Below are positions 1-13,765 of a stretch of 64,000 nucleotides of DNA, one piece after another. The stretch spans positions 25,749-89,748 of the forward strand of contig SKCR01031825.1 in assembly GCA_019454045.1 (NCBI GenBank), in the 5' to 3' direction. This DNA comes from Zanthoxylum bungeanum. Lineage: Eukaryota; Streptophyta; Magnoliopsida; Sapindales; Rutaceae. Below the pieces are notes generated by a model, which was given only the letters and a program-made list of their open reading frames with translations, did no database searches and had not been told where the DNA came from. The position numbers were made by a program, and so were the translations under genes. Positions within the stretch are counted from its first letter, which is position 1. Each line of letters opens with the position of its first letter.

Positions 1-492
1 CTTGAGGTAACTGGGTTTACCGATGCAAGTTTCCAAACCGATAAAGACGACTGTAAATCGCAATCTGGGTACATATTTTGTTTGAACAACGGAGCAGTAA
101 GTTGGAAATCTTCCAAGCAATAGACTGTTGCCGATTCAACAACAGAAGCGGAGTATATTGCTACAGCTGAAGCAGCAAAAGAGGCAGTTTGGATTTGTAA
201 ATTCCTAATTAGATTAGGAGTAGTTCCGTTAGCAGCTGAGCATGGTCCATTGTATTGTGACAATAACGGGGCTATAGCGCAAGCTAAGGAACTGCGGTCT
301 CATCAACTAACCAAGCATGTTCTTCGACGTTTCCATCTGATTCGTGAGATCATACATCGTGGCGATGTGAAGATCGAGAAGGTCGCATCAGAGGACAACA
401 TTGCAGATCTGCTTACGAAAGCTATTCCTCAGCAAAAATTTGAGCGACATGTACATAGTTCAGGTGTTAGATGCTTGAGTGACTGGCTATAA
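1..492 (+). pseudogene. Ty1/copia pol C-terminus (RNase H), broken by a stop
   Basis: Frame 1 reads through from the window edge as the RNase H end of a copia polyprotein. Visible landmarks are the GFTDAS start of the domain, the STTEAEY block, the CDNNGAIA block, the KHVLRRFHLIRE segment and the SEDNIADLLTKAIP segment before the terminal stop at 490-492. An in-frame TAG at 121-123 interrupts the domain just before the conserved TTEAEY block, so this copy cannot make a full polyprotein. The rest of the element lies to the left of the window. RNase H removes the RNA strand during reverse transcription. Lineage within copia was not resolved. Identification is secure; function is lost. Confidence 0.9.
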
Positions 493-495
493 TCC

Positions 496-505
496 AAGTG
501 GGAGA
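496..505 (+). other. Polypurine tract of the copia element
   Basis: AAGTGGGAGA lies directly between the pol stop and the TGTTGG start of the LTR. This is the usual position and composition of the plus-strand primer of plant copia elements. Confidence 0.75.
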
Positions 506-506
506 T

Positions 507-2453
507 TGTTGGACAATTACGACCCATAGCGTCACTATTTGTAAAAAACATTAAGGTTTTTGTACAAATTAGCTATGTGATAATGGAAATTACATTTTAT
601 CATTTTTTGTAATTAGATTACTTATATAAATAAATGATAAAAGTCCTTATGATTAGTTCCAGATTATAAGATATGAGACAATATCAATCCACAAAGGTTT
701 AATCATTAAATATCCCTAGTCGTAGTATTATCGAGACTGGACATCGATAATGCAGAATAGACTAGTATTGCACTTGTGCGTGTTATGGAAGAGTAACAAC
801 ATAGTTCTAATATATTTAAGTATTGGATACTTATGCAAGTGTGATAGGAGGTTGTGTTTACCGATGGTACGGAAACAGCTTCGCTCTGGATAGACCATTC
901 ATAGTCTCATTGGTAGTATGACTATGTGTCTATGGGAATCCACTTCAGGGTAGGTGTATTTGGTCTTAACCTGAGACTTGCATCGCTAGTACTTGTGACA
1001 ATCAATACGCTTTGGTTTTGGTCGTCCGGGACTTTAACAGGTTATGTGTACGCCTCTTCTAGGTTTATTGAGAATCGTAGTGTATTGGGTGTGATGTCAA
1101 GACGGAAGTATCACTTCAGTCATATGAAGATGATGATCACGCAGGGATACATAATCGATTCTCTATTATGTTGCAATTATCGGGATAATATGACAAGGTC
1201 ATGATTATCCGATTGTAGAGACTAGTTGCTTGTGATCTGATATATGCTTCGTACGGGGCAGACATTATTCCAGCCCCAGGCCTTGCATGTGACATCAGAT
1301 ACTGGATCGTAATACGCAATACTACGTATACTACGCCTGTTATAGATTATATATTCCTTTAAGAAAATTTCTGGAGAATTGGGTAGACATGGCGCTTTGC
1401 TAGAAGCCAACCATGTCTCGTAAATCGGTAAAAATGTGGTACGAGGTACGCATGTGTTCGGATAGTCCGACGACCGGATTTACTGCCAACATATCAAGGG
1501 ATCTCATGGGTCGCTTTCCGAAGATTCACGGATGACGTATGACTCGAACATAATTAATCTAGGATTAATTAGAAGAGAGAGAAAATTAATCTAGGATTAA
1601 TTACGGCAAGATTTTATCTGGGATAAAATTCAATTAGAAGAGAGAGATCGATTAATTCGGAATTAATCAATAAAATAATATTATCGATATATTAAATGAA
1701 ATTAGATTTCATAACGGAATTAAAATTGGATTTTAATTCGGGCGAACGAATAAATTTAGAATTAAATCGTGAGCGACTTTAATAGTAATTTTGCTAGGTA
1801 TAATTATTTTATTAAATTTGATTTAATTACGTCGCAACGGAAAATTCCTTAATTCGGAATTAACGAACCCGAGCCCGGAATGTGTTTGCGGGCCCACTCG
1901 GATATTGAATCAAGTGGGGCCCACATGTCACATCACATGTCTTTCTCATCACTTTTTAGTGATGGAATTTGGTGAGTTGGTAATAATGTGTTGGTGACTT
2001 GTAACTTACACAATTGTCAAAAGTGATGGACTTATTACCAACTTGGAATTGGTATATCTTTTTTTGATTTTGGAAATCAATTAACAAGTCAACTTTTTCA
2101 CTTCCTCTCTCTCTCTCCCAAAAACCGAATTCTCTCTTTTCTCTTTTACTCTCATTGCCGAGAGTTACAAGGAAGAACAATGAAATTTTGTAGCAAAAAT
2201 TTCCAAAGCTAGCACTTGAAGAATCATACATAAGTGATAGGGAAACTCTCCCATTGAGCTTGGAATCTCAAATCACTCAAAGCTTTGAGCTCAACATTAT
2301 CAAAGAAAGCTTGGAGACTTTCAAGAAGCAAAATTTTTGTTCTACACACATCCTCTCTTTCGATCATTGTAAGTATATTTCCGCTATACTTTTCTTTTGT
2401 ATTCACATTATTTCATGCTTTAAATGTTCTTGGGATGATCTTAGAGACCAACA
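507..2453 (+). mobile_element. Copia 3' LTR
   Basis: The LTR starts TGTTGG immediately after the polypurine tract and ends CCAACA, giving matching inverted ends. It is about 1.95 kb. A TATATAAAT sequence near 623-631 is a candidate core promoter. Around 1550-1870 it contains several short palindromic copies of an ATTAATCTAGGATTAATTA-like word. The 5' LTR is outside the window, so the end at 2453 rests on the terminal inverted bases only; the target duplication cannot be checked. Confidence 0.6.
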
Positions 2454-4957
2454 AACAAGAGTACCAACACAAACAAGTAATATTAAACGGCGTAATTGTA
2501 GCCTATAGCAAAAACAGAGGACAAAGATCGAACCATCGTTAGTCTCGGCAGCACGGCTTAGAGCCAATAGATAGGATATGGAAATAATAAAGAAGGATAT
2601 GGGAAGTAACAAGGAAAATCAATATGTACAATAACATAGATAATGTAGCTTACAGACGGTAATGTAATGGAAACCTCAGGATTGTTGATAAAAGTTATGG
2701 AACCCTAGAAATGGAGAAGTCGATGCAGGTACCAACAGAATGAACAATAATTCTTATTTCCTGAAGCCCGACCCCAGTAATGTGTATTCACAGATCCCAA
2801 TGGAAAACATGTATTCACTCCCAACATAGAGCTTAGTAAGTATTTGAATAGGTAAAAGAAAATATTTAACGGGACATACAAATCACGAGACAACGAGATA
2901 GCCAAACCAAGAGGTTCAACAGAACCTAGATAAGAATCATAAGATAGTTAGATTTTGTATGAGATAGAATAATTTGAATCCACGGAAAATCTAGCCAAAT
3001 CTAGAAGTGATAATCTACCTTATCTTCGAAACTGGAGGCCTTCAAGAAAGTAAAAGTTCAAAAGAGTAAAGGAATCAGAGAGAGAAATCCTCAGAAATAT
3101 GGTATACAAAGAGTCCTCATTATACTAGAATGGATGAACTAGTAAGAGAATAACACTCGAACAGAAAGTATTAGTAGTGATACCCTAACTGGTAAAAAAT
3201 AATGTAAAGCTTTCGGGAAAGTAATGACTTGAGAGGGTTAGGAAACTGAGATTAGTAGGAATAATAACAGAGGAAGTATGGTAGGAATTTTGAGAGAGCA
3301 TGAACATTAATGGGATTCTCAGTAAGATGTAGTATGACCAATAATCAGAAATGAATCACGAGTAAAGTTGAAGGAGGTAATTCAGATAGTTTCTAGTAGT
3401 AGTACCTTAGTGCGGGAGCCCAATATCGAGTATGTAAATAAGGAGGTCATCACAACCGGAAAATAGACTTTAGGACCAATCCCCACCCTCTCAACCCTTG
3501 TTAGACAACGATAGTAATGATGGACCATGATGTTCGTCCTGATGATCTCCCAGAAGAAAATGAATATGTGGTGTAGTATAGTAGCCTATAAGGCAGAGTA
3601 AGATTTACAAGGTAAGAAGACAAAGACCTAGATCATAAGAGTTTCAGGTATAGAATAGAACAAGAAAGAAGATGAGAAGAACTTTAAGTAAAAGTTTTGG
3701 AAGTGGAACAGTATAGGTAAGATGATGATAGGAAAGAATACTAGATAACCAATGATAGAAGTGCATAACATCAAGCTTGCTGAGTGATGGAATAACACTA
3801 GAATTCTATTGGATAGGAAGTGGAAGGAAGGTAACGAGTATAACCCATAAATACCCGCACACTGTACCTAGTTACTGACAAGGCAAGGTACAACCTGAAA
3901 CAAATTCATTGAGAGCTTGATGTAAGGGAAACAAGGAAATCGAGTATGGATATTGACCAGAAATTGAATCATCATCGTCGATGACATCGATAAAGATATA
4001 CAGTTTACCTTCCAGCTTTTATTACCTATTTCATACTAGTATACACATAGTTGACACAACAGTAATTTGTCCCATTAAGTTTTAGCCAACTAGAAGAAGA
4101 TCGTCAGAGATATGTTTAAAATTAGAATCCTGGATCTATGAGATATCGGAGAATCGTGATAATAACTTAGGGCATATAAGGGCTTGATCATGAACTATGA
4201 GGACCTAAGCCCAGAGAGAGATAGAGATTCAAGAACATGAAGGTCAGAACTGATGGTGGTAGAAACTCAGCAAAGAGAAAGAGAAAGTTAAATAGATAAA
4301 TTAAAAGGAATAATGCTAGGATCAGATTGAGCATATGGAGCTAGGGAGATATTTAGTAAGATTATTCTTTTGTACACTTAAAAGATGTGAAAAAGCCTAA
4401 CCATGGAGAATATTAGTATATCTAAAGACTCGGAAGTACCGGAAAGCAGAAACGAGATAAGAAAAGTAAAAAGGATGTGTGTGATAGGACACTATTTGCA
4501 GGTATTTTTGCAAGTAACGTATTTTAAGCAACACAGCTTTCTGAGGAAGTTAGTACTGCAATAGTTTTCTTGTAATCGAGGTTTATGACTAATACCGAAG
4601 TTTTCACGGTAGATTCAAAATATAACGTTACTTATTAGACAGAGCATTAAAGGGATTATATTATAAGAAAAAGGTGAAGAATCCGAGGTATACTCAGAGT
4701 CAAGAAAAACGAAGGTTAATTGTTGTAGCATGACGATAAGTGTACAGTACTCAGTAGAAGTTCATGGAATGAGAACAAGAAATTATCTCTCAGAAGGAAT
4801 TTAAGGGATTATTCACTAAAGCTCTCGGACTTTGGTGTAGTATGTGCAAGCATGGCAAGAGGTGTTGTAAGAATACAGTCAGTTGAAATTTGGTGGCCAA
4901 GAAAATAACATAATACCGAAGTTTAAACCTTAAATAAATTCGTGGACGAATCATATT
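2454..4957 (+). mobile_element. Decayed interior of a gypsy element, no usable frame
   Basis: This A/G-rich stretch has no long open frame and no domain I can recognise. It runs straight into a polypurine tract and a chromovirus-like LTR at its right end, so it is most simply the mutated internal region of that element. The left junction with the copia LTR is unclear. The small frames inside it look random. Confidence 0.35.
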
Positions 4958-4972
4958 TAAGGGGGGAGAAAA
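4958..4972 (+). other. Polypurine tract of chromovirus-like gypsy element
   Basis: TTAAGGGGGGAGAAAA follows a TTCGTGGACGAA word. The pairing of a TTCG-GACGAA word, a G-rich tract and an LTR starting TATAACACCCC is the usual 3' end of chromoviruses such as the Del/Tekay group. Confidence 0.65.
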
Positions 4973-7580
4973 TATAACACCCCGGTAATTTCGATGACTG
5001 CTACAATGACTACTATGTTATAGATGGTGTAATAGATAATATAAATCATGTTCAAGCATGTTTGTGCTGGTGAAATTACTTTTTGGACATTCGATAAATT
5101 CCTCGCAGTTCTAATACGGAATTTAGTTTATATTCTATTACGAACAACCCTTAGTATTTGGACCCTAACGTTCTCATACGTTCTCATACGATCTCCGATT
5201 TTTATAAAATATATATCTCCGGAAGGCTAAGATATAGAGCTACAACTTTTCTGTTGAACATTTTTCCAAATATTGAACAAAAATAGGTCGAATTTGGCTG
5301 TTTCCCCAGACCGTGTGCATTGTGACGAAAATAAGGAATAAAAAGAAATTGCCCTTCCAACCCAAAAGCCCATTACTCTTTTCATTTTGGCTCAATAGCT
5401 CTAAAAATCTTCCAAGTCCCTAGACTCCTCTAGAAAGAACCAAACTAATCTAGAATATAAATAAAAACCATTGGCCCCTAGTATAAATAGGACACAATAT
5501 TCATTCATCTCTAATATTTGAGAAGATGAAGAAGACGTGAGAAGGGAAAAAGAGAGAGAGAAAGGATTGCAACTTCACGAGAAATCTTGAAAAAGAATGG
5601 AGAGAATCCAACACAATAGAAATGAGAAAGGAATGCTTGTGGACTCTAATAGAGAAGAAGAAGCATGATTCAAGGTAAGGAATATTGACCCAAAACTTGG
5701 ATTGTAGAGTTTTGATGAAGTAATACTATATTAGTATTGATGTCATACTAGTGATTGCATTCACGTGGATAATGAACAAGGAAATTATTCCCAAAATTAT
5801 GAAATTCTAGATATTAAGTTAAATAAAGGTTAGAGAGTGCTTTGATGGTGGAATACTGGTATAACATGTAAGGATGTTAAAGTTCAAATAAGTGCTTGTG
5901 TGAATGTCATAGTGTGAGATGTTGGTATTGTATTTTGGAATTCGGCAGTGGAGAGTTGAATATTGGCTTGGAATCAGGACAGCATCGTGACGCGCATGGG
6001 ATAGCGTCGTGACGCCGAGTTGGAGATGCCCTATTTTTCAGGTCTGGGCGTATGGACGTCGAGATGCTCAATACTTGACGTCGCGACGCGAATCATGAAA
6101 ATACCCTCTACCTCGGATCGATGCGTGTGGGAGTCACGCCGAACATGTGAATACCCTCTACCTCGGGTCAGTGCGTGTGAGAGTCATGCCAAATATGTGA
6201 ACACCATCTACCTCAGGTCAGTGCGTGAGGGATTCACGCTGAACATACCCTATACCTCAGGTCTGTTATATGTTTTCCTAAGGTCGGTCGTGAGGAATAC
6301 TAAGGTCGGTCATGAGGAAAACTAAGGTCAGTCATGTTGAAGACTCGAGTCGGTAGTGTGGAAGACTCGGGTCGGTCGTGTAGAAGTCACAATGTATACT
6401 AATTAAGTTTATCAATTATAGATCATCGCAGGAACCGCAACTTCCTCAGGTGAAATAAAGTAATGCCAGCTAGATTCGAAATCATTGAGTGGACCCTTTT
6501 CTCAAATTGATTTTACTTAATTGCTTTTGATGTAAGACTGACTTTTCAGTGCATAGGGCTTTAGCCGAAATGATTTCCAGTTATGAATGAGCATGTTTTA
6601 GAATGTTTTGATTTGAAAAACATGATTATATCGTTTTTGGAGGCATGAGGGAAAAACTCACCTTAGTTGTAACTTGGTACAGATATTAGAATTGACGGTT
6701 ATTGGAATTGATGGATTTAGAATGTTTGCACACGTAGTTCAAGACTAGGGATGAAAGATGCCCTCGATCCTAGGGCTAGGGGACGGTGAGACGTAACGCC
6801 CCTAGACCCTAGATTCAGAGTCGAGATGATACATTGATCCCCACATTTCGCTCTAGTTCAGTGGCTTTGGGAACGGTGAGACGTAACGCCCAAGACCACT
6901 AGTTTAGGCTTTTGGGGGGACGGCGAAACGTAACACCTTATACGTCAGGTTTTTCAGAGACTGATTTTCAGAGAAAGAATTTTCAGAGACAGATTTTTCA
7001 GAGATAAGATTTTCAAAGATATGATTTTCACAAATGATAAGTTTTATGAAAGCGATTTATTTTCAGATAAGAAAAGAGTTTTCAAAAAGATAGTTTCCTT
7101 GAAGGGAATTTAGTTTCAGAAAAAGGAATTTTAATAAGTGTTTATGTTTTCGTTTTTAAATTATCCAGTCACTAGATCTTTCAAACGACTTACCCCTCCT
7201 CCACTCCCAGTTTTCTATTTTACAGGTTACCCGGAGGACGAGCTCGAGAGGATGGATATTGATGGCAGACATTAGGGTGTTTGGGACCACCAGGTCGAGT
7301 CAGAAGTTTAGCTCAGTCAGAGTCAGAGTAAAGTTGCATGCATATGATAGTATCAGTCACTGTATATGTTTAAGAAGTCCATTGATATAATTATAATGTG
7401 TAATATTATTGTGTATACAGTTATGAGTATACAATGCATCATACGTTGTTGAGTTGCGAAATGGTCCCTATGCATGAGTTGTACTTGAGATGTACTAGTA
7501 GTGATGATCATAGTCAGAGGCTCAGGGGATATGATAGCCTATTACTTGCCGGTAGCATCTCCGAAAAGGGGGATGTTACA
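4973..7580 (+). mobile_element. Long chromovirus-like 3' LTR
   Basis: The LTR begins TATAACACCCCGG (expected TGTAACACCCC, one base changed) and ends GGGGGATGTTACA, so the ends are inverted copies. Its length of about 2.6 kb fits the Del/Tekay group. A TATAAATAG box lies near 5483-5491. Internal repeats occur at 6100-6390, and a GACGGTGAGACGTAACGCC-like word recurs three times between 6780 and 6940. No 5' LTR partner is visible. Confidence 0.65.
6100..6390 (+). repeat. Two tandem repeat blocks inside the LTR
   Basis: First block, about 6100-6270: three to four degenerate copies of a roughly 50-bp unit with the words ACCTCGGGTCAGTGCGTG and CACGCCGAACATGTGA. Second block, about 6280-6390: four to five copies of a roughly 25-bp unit with the word AAGGTCGGTCGTGAGGAA. 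Both are visible by eye; copies differ by several bases. Confidence 0.7.
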
Positions 7581-8023
7581 TTAATCTTGGAATAAGTATT
7601 CTTAAGCTTGAAATCATGTAATTCTGAATTCTGCTTCCTTTTATAGACTAAAGAATAATCTTCTAGCTGGAATATGGGTCATATTTATGAAGGTGGGTCC
7701 TACTAACATGTTTAACATTCATCTTTCGGTGATGAATCAGCTGATTGTGCGGAGAGCAATCAATTTATGAAGGGTTGTTTTTCGGTTGGGTCTCTGTTGG
7801 AAAGTAGGCTGCCCTGTAGGCTTAATTGGGTCTTAGAAGATAACTGGGTCCTTGACCCAAATTTGATATGGGTTGTTTGTTGAATCGGGCCTGAGATGAG
7901 TTCGGATCCTTGGCCCAATCTTAGCCTCTGATTTGGGCTATCTGAAGGAGTTGGGCTTAGTCTGTCACATAGGCTTTAAGATGAAAATATGATAATGCCT
8001 TTGGCCCAAATTTGGCCCGTACA
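7581..8023 (-). mobile_element. LTR-like fragment with the same terminus as the 31160-36008 element
   Basis: On the minus strand the fragment begins TGTACGGGCCAAATTTGGGCC at 8023, the same terminus as the non-autonomous element further right, then diverges. It interrupts the copia LTR fragment ending at 8188. The far end was not found. It holds no reading frame. Confidence 0.4.
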
Positions 8024-8188
8024 TAAACTAAGTCTGAAAGTACATGTAGTATCCAATGGCATACGTAATAATTTATAATATGCAAATTAAAAATCAATAT
8101 TTTAATAAATGAATAACTATAAGTTTTATTACTTAAAATAAAATCTTGTTTACATATTACATTATGCTTTATGGCATATATCCCAACA
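8024..8188 (-). mobile_element. Copia LTR fragment
   Basis: On the minus strand it begins TGTTGGGATATATGCC at 8188 and runs closely parallel to the start of the solo copia LTR at 29852, including the shared GCCATTGGATACTA stretch. Only about 165 bases are left before another sequence interrupts it. Confidence 0.6.
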
Positions 8189-10278
8189 GTTCTCATCTCA
8201 AGTTAGATTCTTGAAAATGTAATCTTACAAAATCATAGATACATACCATGGGTCATGAAATATGAATTGTAAATCTTGAAACTTAAACTATAAATCATGT
8301 ACTGTAACTATAAACAAAAAACTAAAAATATGGCCTGAAAATATATAAATGACTTGAAACTATGAACTGGAACTGAAAACTATAATCATGATTGTATCCG
8401 TAGTTTACAAACTCGACCAGAAATCATATAACGTGAACTTGTAAGCATGACTGAAAATTATATAATGTGAGTTTGTAAACATGACTGAAAACCATAACAT
8501 GATTTGAGAACTAAATCGTGAACTGAAAACATAAACATGAACTGAAAACTGTATTCGTAAATTATAAACTGAAAACATGAGTTGTTAACTATAAACTATA
8601 AACATAAACTATAGTTGATAAACTTGAACTGAAAACTGTAACTATAAACATGGGAAATAAATAAGTTCTGAAAATGCATATGCAATGATCGGGATCGGGA
8701 CGTTTCACTTACATCGCCTTACTCACTGGAATTCTGACGTCACCCCCGCGTACGCTTGCATATATTAAAAGTCATGAAAATCATCACCGGTATCATAACC
8801 GGGGGCCGTGAAACCTACTTAGCGGGACCTAGCACCGTGTAAGCAGGAGAACATGAATATGAACATGAATAAGCCTAAGAGGGTTTCTGAAATACCATTA
8901 AGCGAGCTAAAGCTAAGCATACTCGAGTAGTTATAACTGTAATGGAGCCTACTTAGCGGGAACCTAGCACCACATAAGCAAGAAAACTTGAACATGATCA
9001 TGAACATGAGCACCGCGTAAGCAGGAAAACTTGAACATGATCATGAACGTAAGCGTACTCGAGGAACTATACATGAAGGGATGACACTTTACTACTGTTA
9101 TGAAAATATTTAATTATATATTCTTCTAAACATGCAAATCATATACTGTAAAGCATGAAACTTAAATTATAAATCTTAAAATCATGTAACATGAGATGTA
9201 AACATGGAACATAAATTGTAAATTATAAAACATGCAAATATAACCATAATCTGACATGTAAACTGTAAAACATAAACTGAAGACTGGAAATGAAAATTCA
9301 TGATTGCGACTGAAAATCATGGTTGAAAACTGTAAACATGAATTAGAAATTATAACATGAGCTAAAAACTATAAACATGACAACGAACTATAAACTTGCC
9401 TGAAAACATGACTGAAAATTATAAACATGTTAGTAAACATTAAACATGATAACTTATCTGTAGACTGAAACATGACTTGAAAATTGTAACATGAACTAAA
9501 AATCGTAACATGAACTAAAAAACTAAACATGACTATAAACTGTAAAACATATACTACGAACAAGACTATGACAATAAAACATTAAATGTAAACATGACTG
9601 TAAATTGAAAACTTAAACTGTAATCATGAACTGCAAACTGTAGAGTGTAACTCATAACTGTAAAATATGACATGTAAATAGTGAAGCATAACTATAAATC
9701 ATGACTTGTAAATCGTGATATGTAAATCATGAATCATGAAACGTAGTTCTAAAATCATGAAAATAATGAACAAGAAAAAATATATACATACATATATCGA
9801 AAACATGTGACAAGACCATTTGATACATGCTTAAGCAAATCATATACGACATATGCGCTAGTTTCTACTTAGCTACTCGTACGAGACCCATTACTTATTT
9901 TAGAATTGGTATGAGATGGCTACCGTCCGATTGGATTCCCTAACGAGCACTGCCATAACACAATACCAACTCACCAATCAAACTCTTCACACAAATTGCA
10001 GTCATAAATCATGAACTGAAACATGCGAATCATGATGGAAAACATGAAGATCGTAGATGAAAACCATAAAAATAGACTGAAAATGAAATCATGATCTGTA
10101 GAACATGAAACATGAGCTCTAACTTGAAAATCATAAACCGAAACTTTAAATTGTAAACTTTGAATGAAGATGCAAACTGGATTCATGGAACATGATTTGT
10201 AAATCATGAAATGTGGGTTGTAAAATATAACGACTTGGATACATACATATCTTGTCATGACTATTGAAATGCTATATG
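8189..10278 (-). mobile_element. Chromovirus-like LTR, distal part, very AT-rich
   Basis: This is the left part of a reverse-strand LTR whose start is at 13765; the two parts are separated by a solo copia LTR. It is filled with degenerate copies of short words such as CATGAACTGAAAACT and TGTAAACATGA. A GC-richer island near 8690-9070 contains duplicated CCTACTTAGCGGGACCTAGCACC words. Frames in it are chance products. The left end is truncated. Confidence 0.45.
8200..10240. repeat. Degenerate AT-rich minisatellite-like tract
   Basis: Words of 10-20 bases combining AAACTGTAAA, CATGAACTG and ATAAACATGA recur throughout with no fixed period, broken by the 8690-9070 island. This looks like old slippage-type repetition inside an LTR. 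Confidence 0.6.
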
Positions 10279-12685
10279 TGTAGGGGTTTTTAGGGGGTGA
10301 ATCCGGTAACGCAGCGGAAGCGGTGAAAATCCGATTTTCATATTTCAAAACTTTTTCTCGGATTAATTAAATAAACATATTTATTTAATATTTCAATAAT
10401 CAAATTATGAAATAAAATTCAATAAATCATATTTAAGTTAATTTACCAAATTACCCTTACTTTGGTATTTTGTCCATTTTAGTCCGAAATTGATCTAATC
10501 AATTTGAATGATTCTAAATCATTTCTAAGATGAACTTAGCATGTTCAAAACATTAAAACACCAAAAGAACCAAAATCCCCAAATTTCCCTCACAAGGCCG
10601 ATAGCCTCCTTTAGGTTCCATTTTGTGCATTTTGCACTTTCATGCTTCAAGACACATCCAAATGATATCCAATCAACATGAAACTTTATATGCATCATAT
10701 ACACACATAAATACACAACATATATGAAAACCCCCAAATTTGGAATTAGTCATGAACCCTAATTTTTCAATTTTCACAAATTGGACAAATTAGACCAAAT
10801 ACATTAAATCAATTACTTCAATCATCATTCTTCCATCCAATCCAAGTCTAAACACAATGAAACAACTCAAGATCAAATCTAGGTCATTTAAGAGTGGGTC
10901 AATAACTCTAGATTAGCAACATGGTTTCAAAAACCTTAAAAAAATGATTATAACAACAATAGTTACAAGCTTTCTTCATCACACATGCTCAACACTTTCA
11001 ACCAAAATTCCATCATAAAAAACACAAGAAATAATGAAAAGAATAACTTAAGAACATCACAAGATGTTGCCTAGATCCCAAGGAATAAATTCCTTTCTAA
11101 TAGTAAGTTTGAAAAACTTACAAAATCCAAGCTTTTCTTTAAGTTTTTCCTTTTCTCCTTCACTTGCTTTCTTTGTTTTCTTTAATGGTGTTTCTTGTAA
11201 AGTGTATTAGGTTAACCAAATGAAAAGAAAATGAAAACAATATATACTTGGACAATATTTTTCCTTGGCCGAAATTCATAAGGCCAAATACAAGTATATT
11301 AATTTCATTTTTCATTTCAAATTCATTTAAACAACTTGCATAAATATCTAAAACACTTTAATAGATATTTAAATAAGTCAACAAAGGCAACTAATATCAT
11401 TTACTTTAAATATCCTAATGTAAGATATTTATATTTTAATTAATTTAATCATTTAACAATTAAATAATTAATTAATTAATCAAATACAAATATATTAAAT
11501 ATATGTATAATATTTACATTAAATATTAAAAACATATATTCATTAGGATATAAGTCAAACAACTCATTTTGACTATTAATTAATGTGTATTTAAATTAAT
11601 CAAGTATTAAATGTAAATACACAATAATTAGGCAAATGACTATCTAGTCCCTTTAGCACGTATCTTGCGTTTAACCTTTAAACGACTTTATAAATAATCA
11701 ATATTATTTATTAATGTTGCTCTAGTGCTCTACGAGTATGTTTCATTATTGAGACTCTCTAGATTCAGGTATATCCGTCACGAAATCAAATTTCGTGTCC
11801 ATAATCTATCCACCCGTAGATTATGAAGATCACAGATAATCTCGCTGAACCATACAGGTCGAGGTCATGGAAAATGTATAATTCATCCGTCACAGGTATC
11901 CGGATAAATCCCAGAGATATAGATGTAAACGTCAAATCTCTATCGCGATTATCCAGTCGACTATTCTATTAGCAATCTCAAAAGAATGTTTAGAACTAGC
12001 TTCTAAACTTTACCACGGGCCCATGGTTTTATCTGATTACTAATCATATGGACTACCTATGCTCTGATACACAGAATTGACGGATCCTATCTTGACACAC
12101 ATAGGACACCCTGAGGATCTATCTACACCCAACGAACAGGCGGAGGTCTGATCTAAATAGATCGGTGACGTGACTTCCGTCTAAGTGTAGAAGATGTCTC
12201 ATGTGCCCACAATGGCATCTCAAGTCTAAGAATCACAAGTGCTACTCAACCCAAGAAGATTCTTATTGACGCTGGTGTACCATCCATTAAGAATCTTCGG
12301 TGAGCCGTTCAGTGTTTATCCGCTATAAACACCTACACGTCTATACTAGTCTCCAAGACTAATGGTTCATTGAGAAACCATTAGAATCATATATTCCAGT
12401 ATACGGCATATACCGGTCTCAACGGGTTTACTATACTGACCAAGTAGTGTAAACCTTGACCAGGAACTGTCTGAGAATGACAACGTCATGATACTACTCA
12501 ATGTCCGTTGCGACGCTTTTGCAACTGTATCATGACTAATCATTCTCGGGTCATTACGTTTTTACCATATAGAAAGATAGATTATATTATAGAAACTGCA
12601 TATATTATTCATAATAATAATGTTTTACAGAAGTATTTAACAGAAATACAACCGAGAATTGGCGCTCTGAGCACCAACCCCAACA
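10279..12685 (-). mobile_element. Solo copia LTR with perfect TSD
   Basis: Plus-strand ends are TGTAGGGGTTTT and AACCCCAACA, inverted copies of each other. The five bases on each side, 10274-10278 and 12686-12690, are both ATATG. No internal region is present, so this is a solo LTR (2407 bp) left by recombination between two LTRs. It is related to the LTR at 46095-48617, for example the ACCCAACGAACAGGCGGAGG stretch. It interrupts the chromovirus-like LTR. Confidence 0.88.
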
Positions 12686-13765
12686 ATATGTACTAGGATT
12701 ACATAACATGAAAACATAATATATCACAAAAATACTTGAGTAAATTATAAATCGGACATTCAAGTGAACTTAAACATAATTTGCTAGACATTTAAAGTTC
12801 AAAACATGAGAATAGTGACATCCACTCACAGAGCTGACGTGTTGTCCAAACTCTAGCGTGATCGATGAGAACATGATAAATTCTCATGCGTAGAATCTAT
12901 GAAATATGAGTTCAAGTAAGGTTAGTATATTTGAACATTGTGAACCTAAACATGCACGTGAATAACGCGTGCCCATGTTGACGAGGGAGCTCAAGATGTT
13001 TCCTAAAATCCTAAGTTATTCTAAGACACTATTACAAGGTATCCAACCTGACCAACCACTCAAGACGTCACCATATGACACAAGTAATGATCACAAGAAT
13101 TATAACAACATGAATTTTAGCTTAATACGCCCCTCTATCATGAAATTCATGCATGGATATACCCCACACTCAATATAATGACCAAACCCTAGATTTTGAT
13201 TCAACTCAAGCCATGTACAAATCATGCCAATAACCACCAATCTAAGCATGATTAACACTCTAATTAACTATAATCATGAAAAATTGACATGGGTCTTGCT
13301 TAGGTTTCCATGGATTCAAATAAGAAGCCTATAAATCATGTTAAAATGCAAGCAATTGCAAAAATAAAGGATGAAAAACTTACTTGCTTCAATTAGCACT
13401 TGGAAATGCAAATGAAACACACAAATTTCAGCTTGATTTGACAAAAATGGAGAAGAAAGAGCTTGTGAAGAACGTGGGAGAGAGAGTCTGTATTTGAAAA
13501 AATGAAGAAAAAGAGCCTATTTATATGAGCCATTCATTGAGAAGTCTGAGATTTTTATTTTCACACCCGAATTAGAACGCGCACTCGAATGCAAGTCATT
13601 CGAACGTTGGGACGATTGTGTCAGTAACGTCAGCCCTGAAATCTTGCTTGACTCATAACAACTCAATTGAACTTGGTCAACACAGCAACCCAATATGTGA
13701 GTAAAACATATCATGCATGTACAAAATGACTATGATAGACATGTCGTAATAATTAGGGTGTTATA
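12686..13765 (-). mobile_element. Chromovirus-like LTR, proximal part
   Basis: On the minus strand it starts TATAACACCCTAATT at 13765, the same altered TGTAACACCC terminus as the LTR at 4973. It continues past the solo copia LTR into 8189-10278. No polypurine tract is seen beyond 13765, where copia gag sequence begins. Confidence 0.5.

Noticed and set aside
926..1204. 92-codon frame in the copia LTR
   Set aside because: No domain and it lies within an LTR with promoter-like sequence.
6020..6325. 101-codon frame
   Set aside because: Produced by the tandem repeats inside an LTR.
9971..10348. 125-codon minus-strand frame
   Set aside because: It lies in AT-rich repeat DNA and crosses the boundary of the solo copia LTR; composition is low-complexity.
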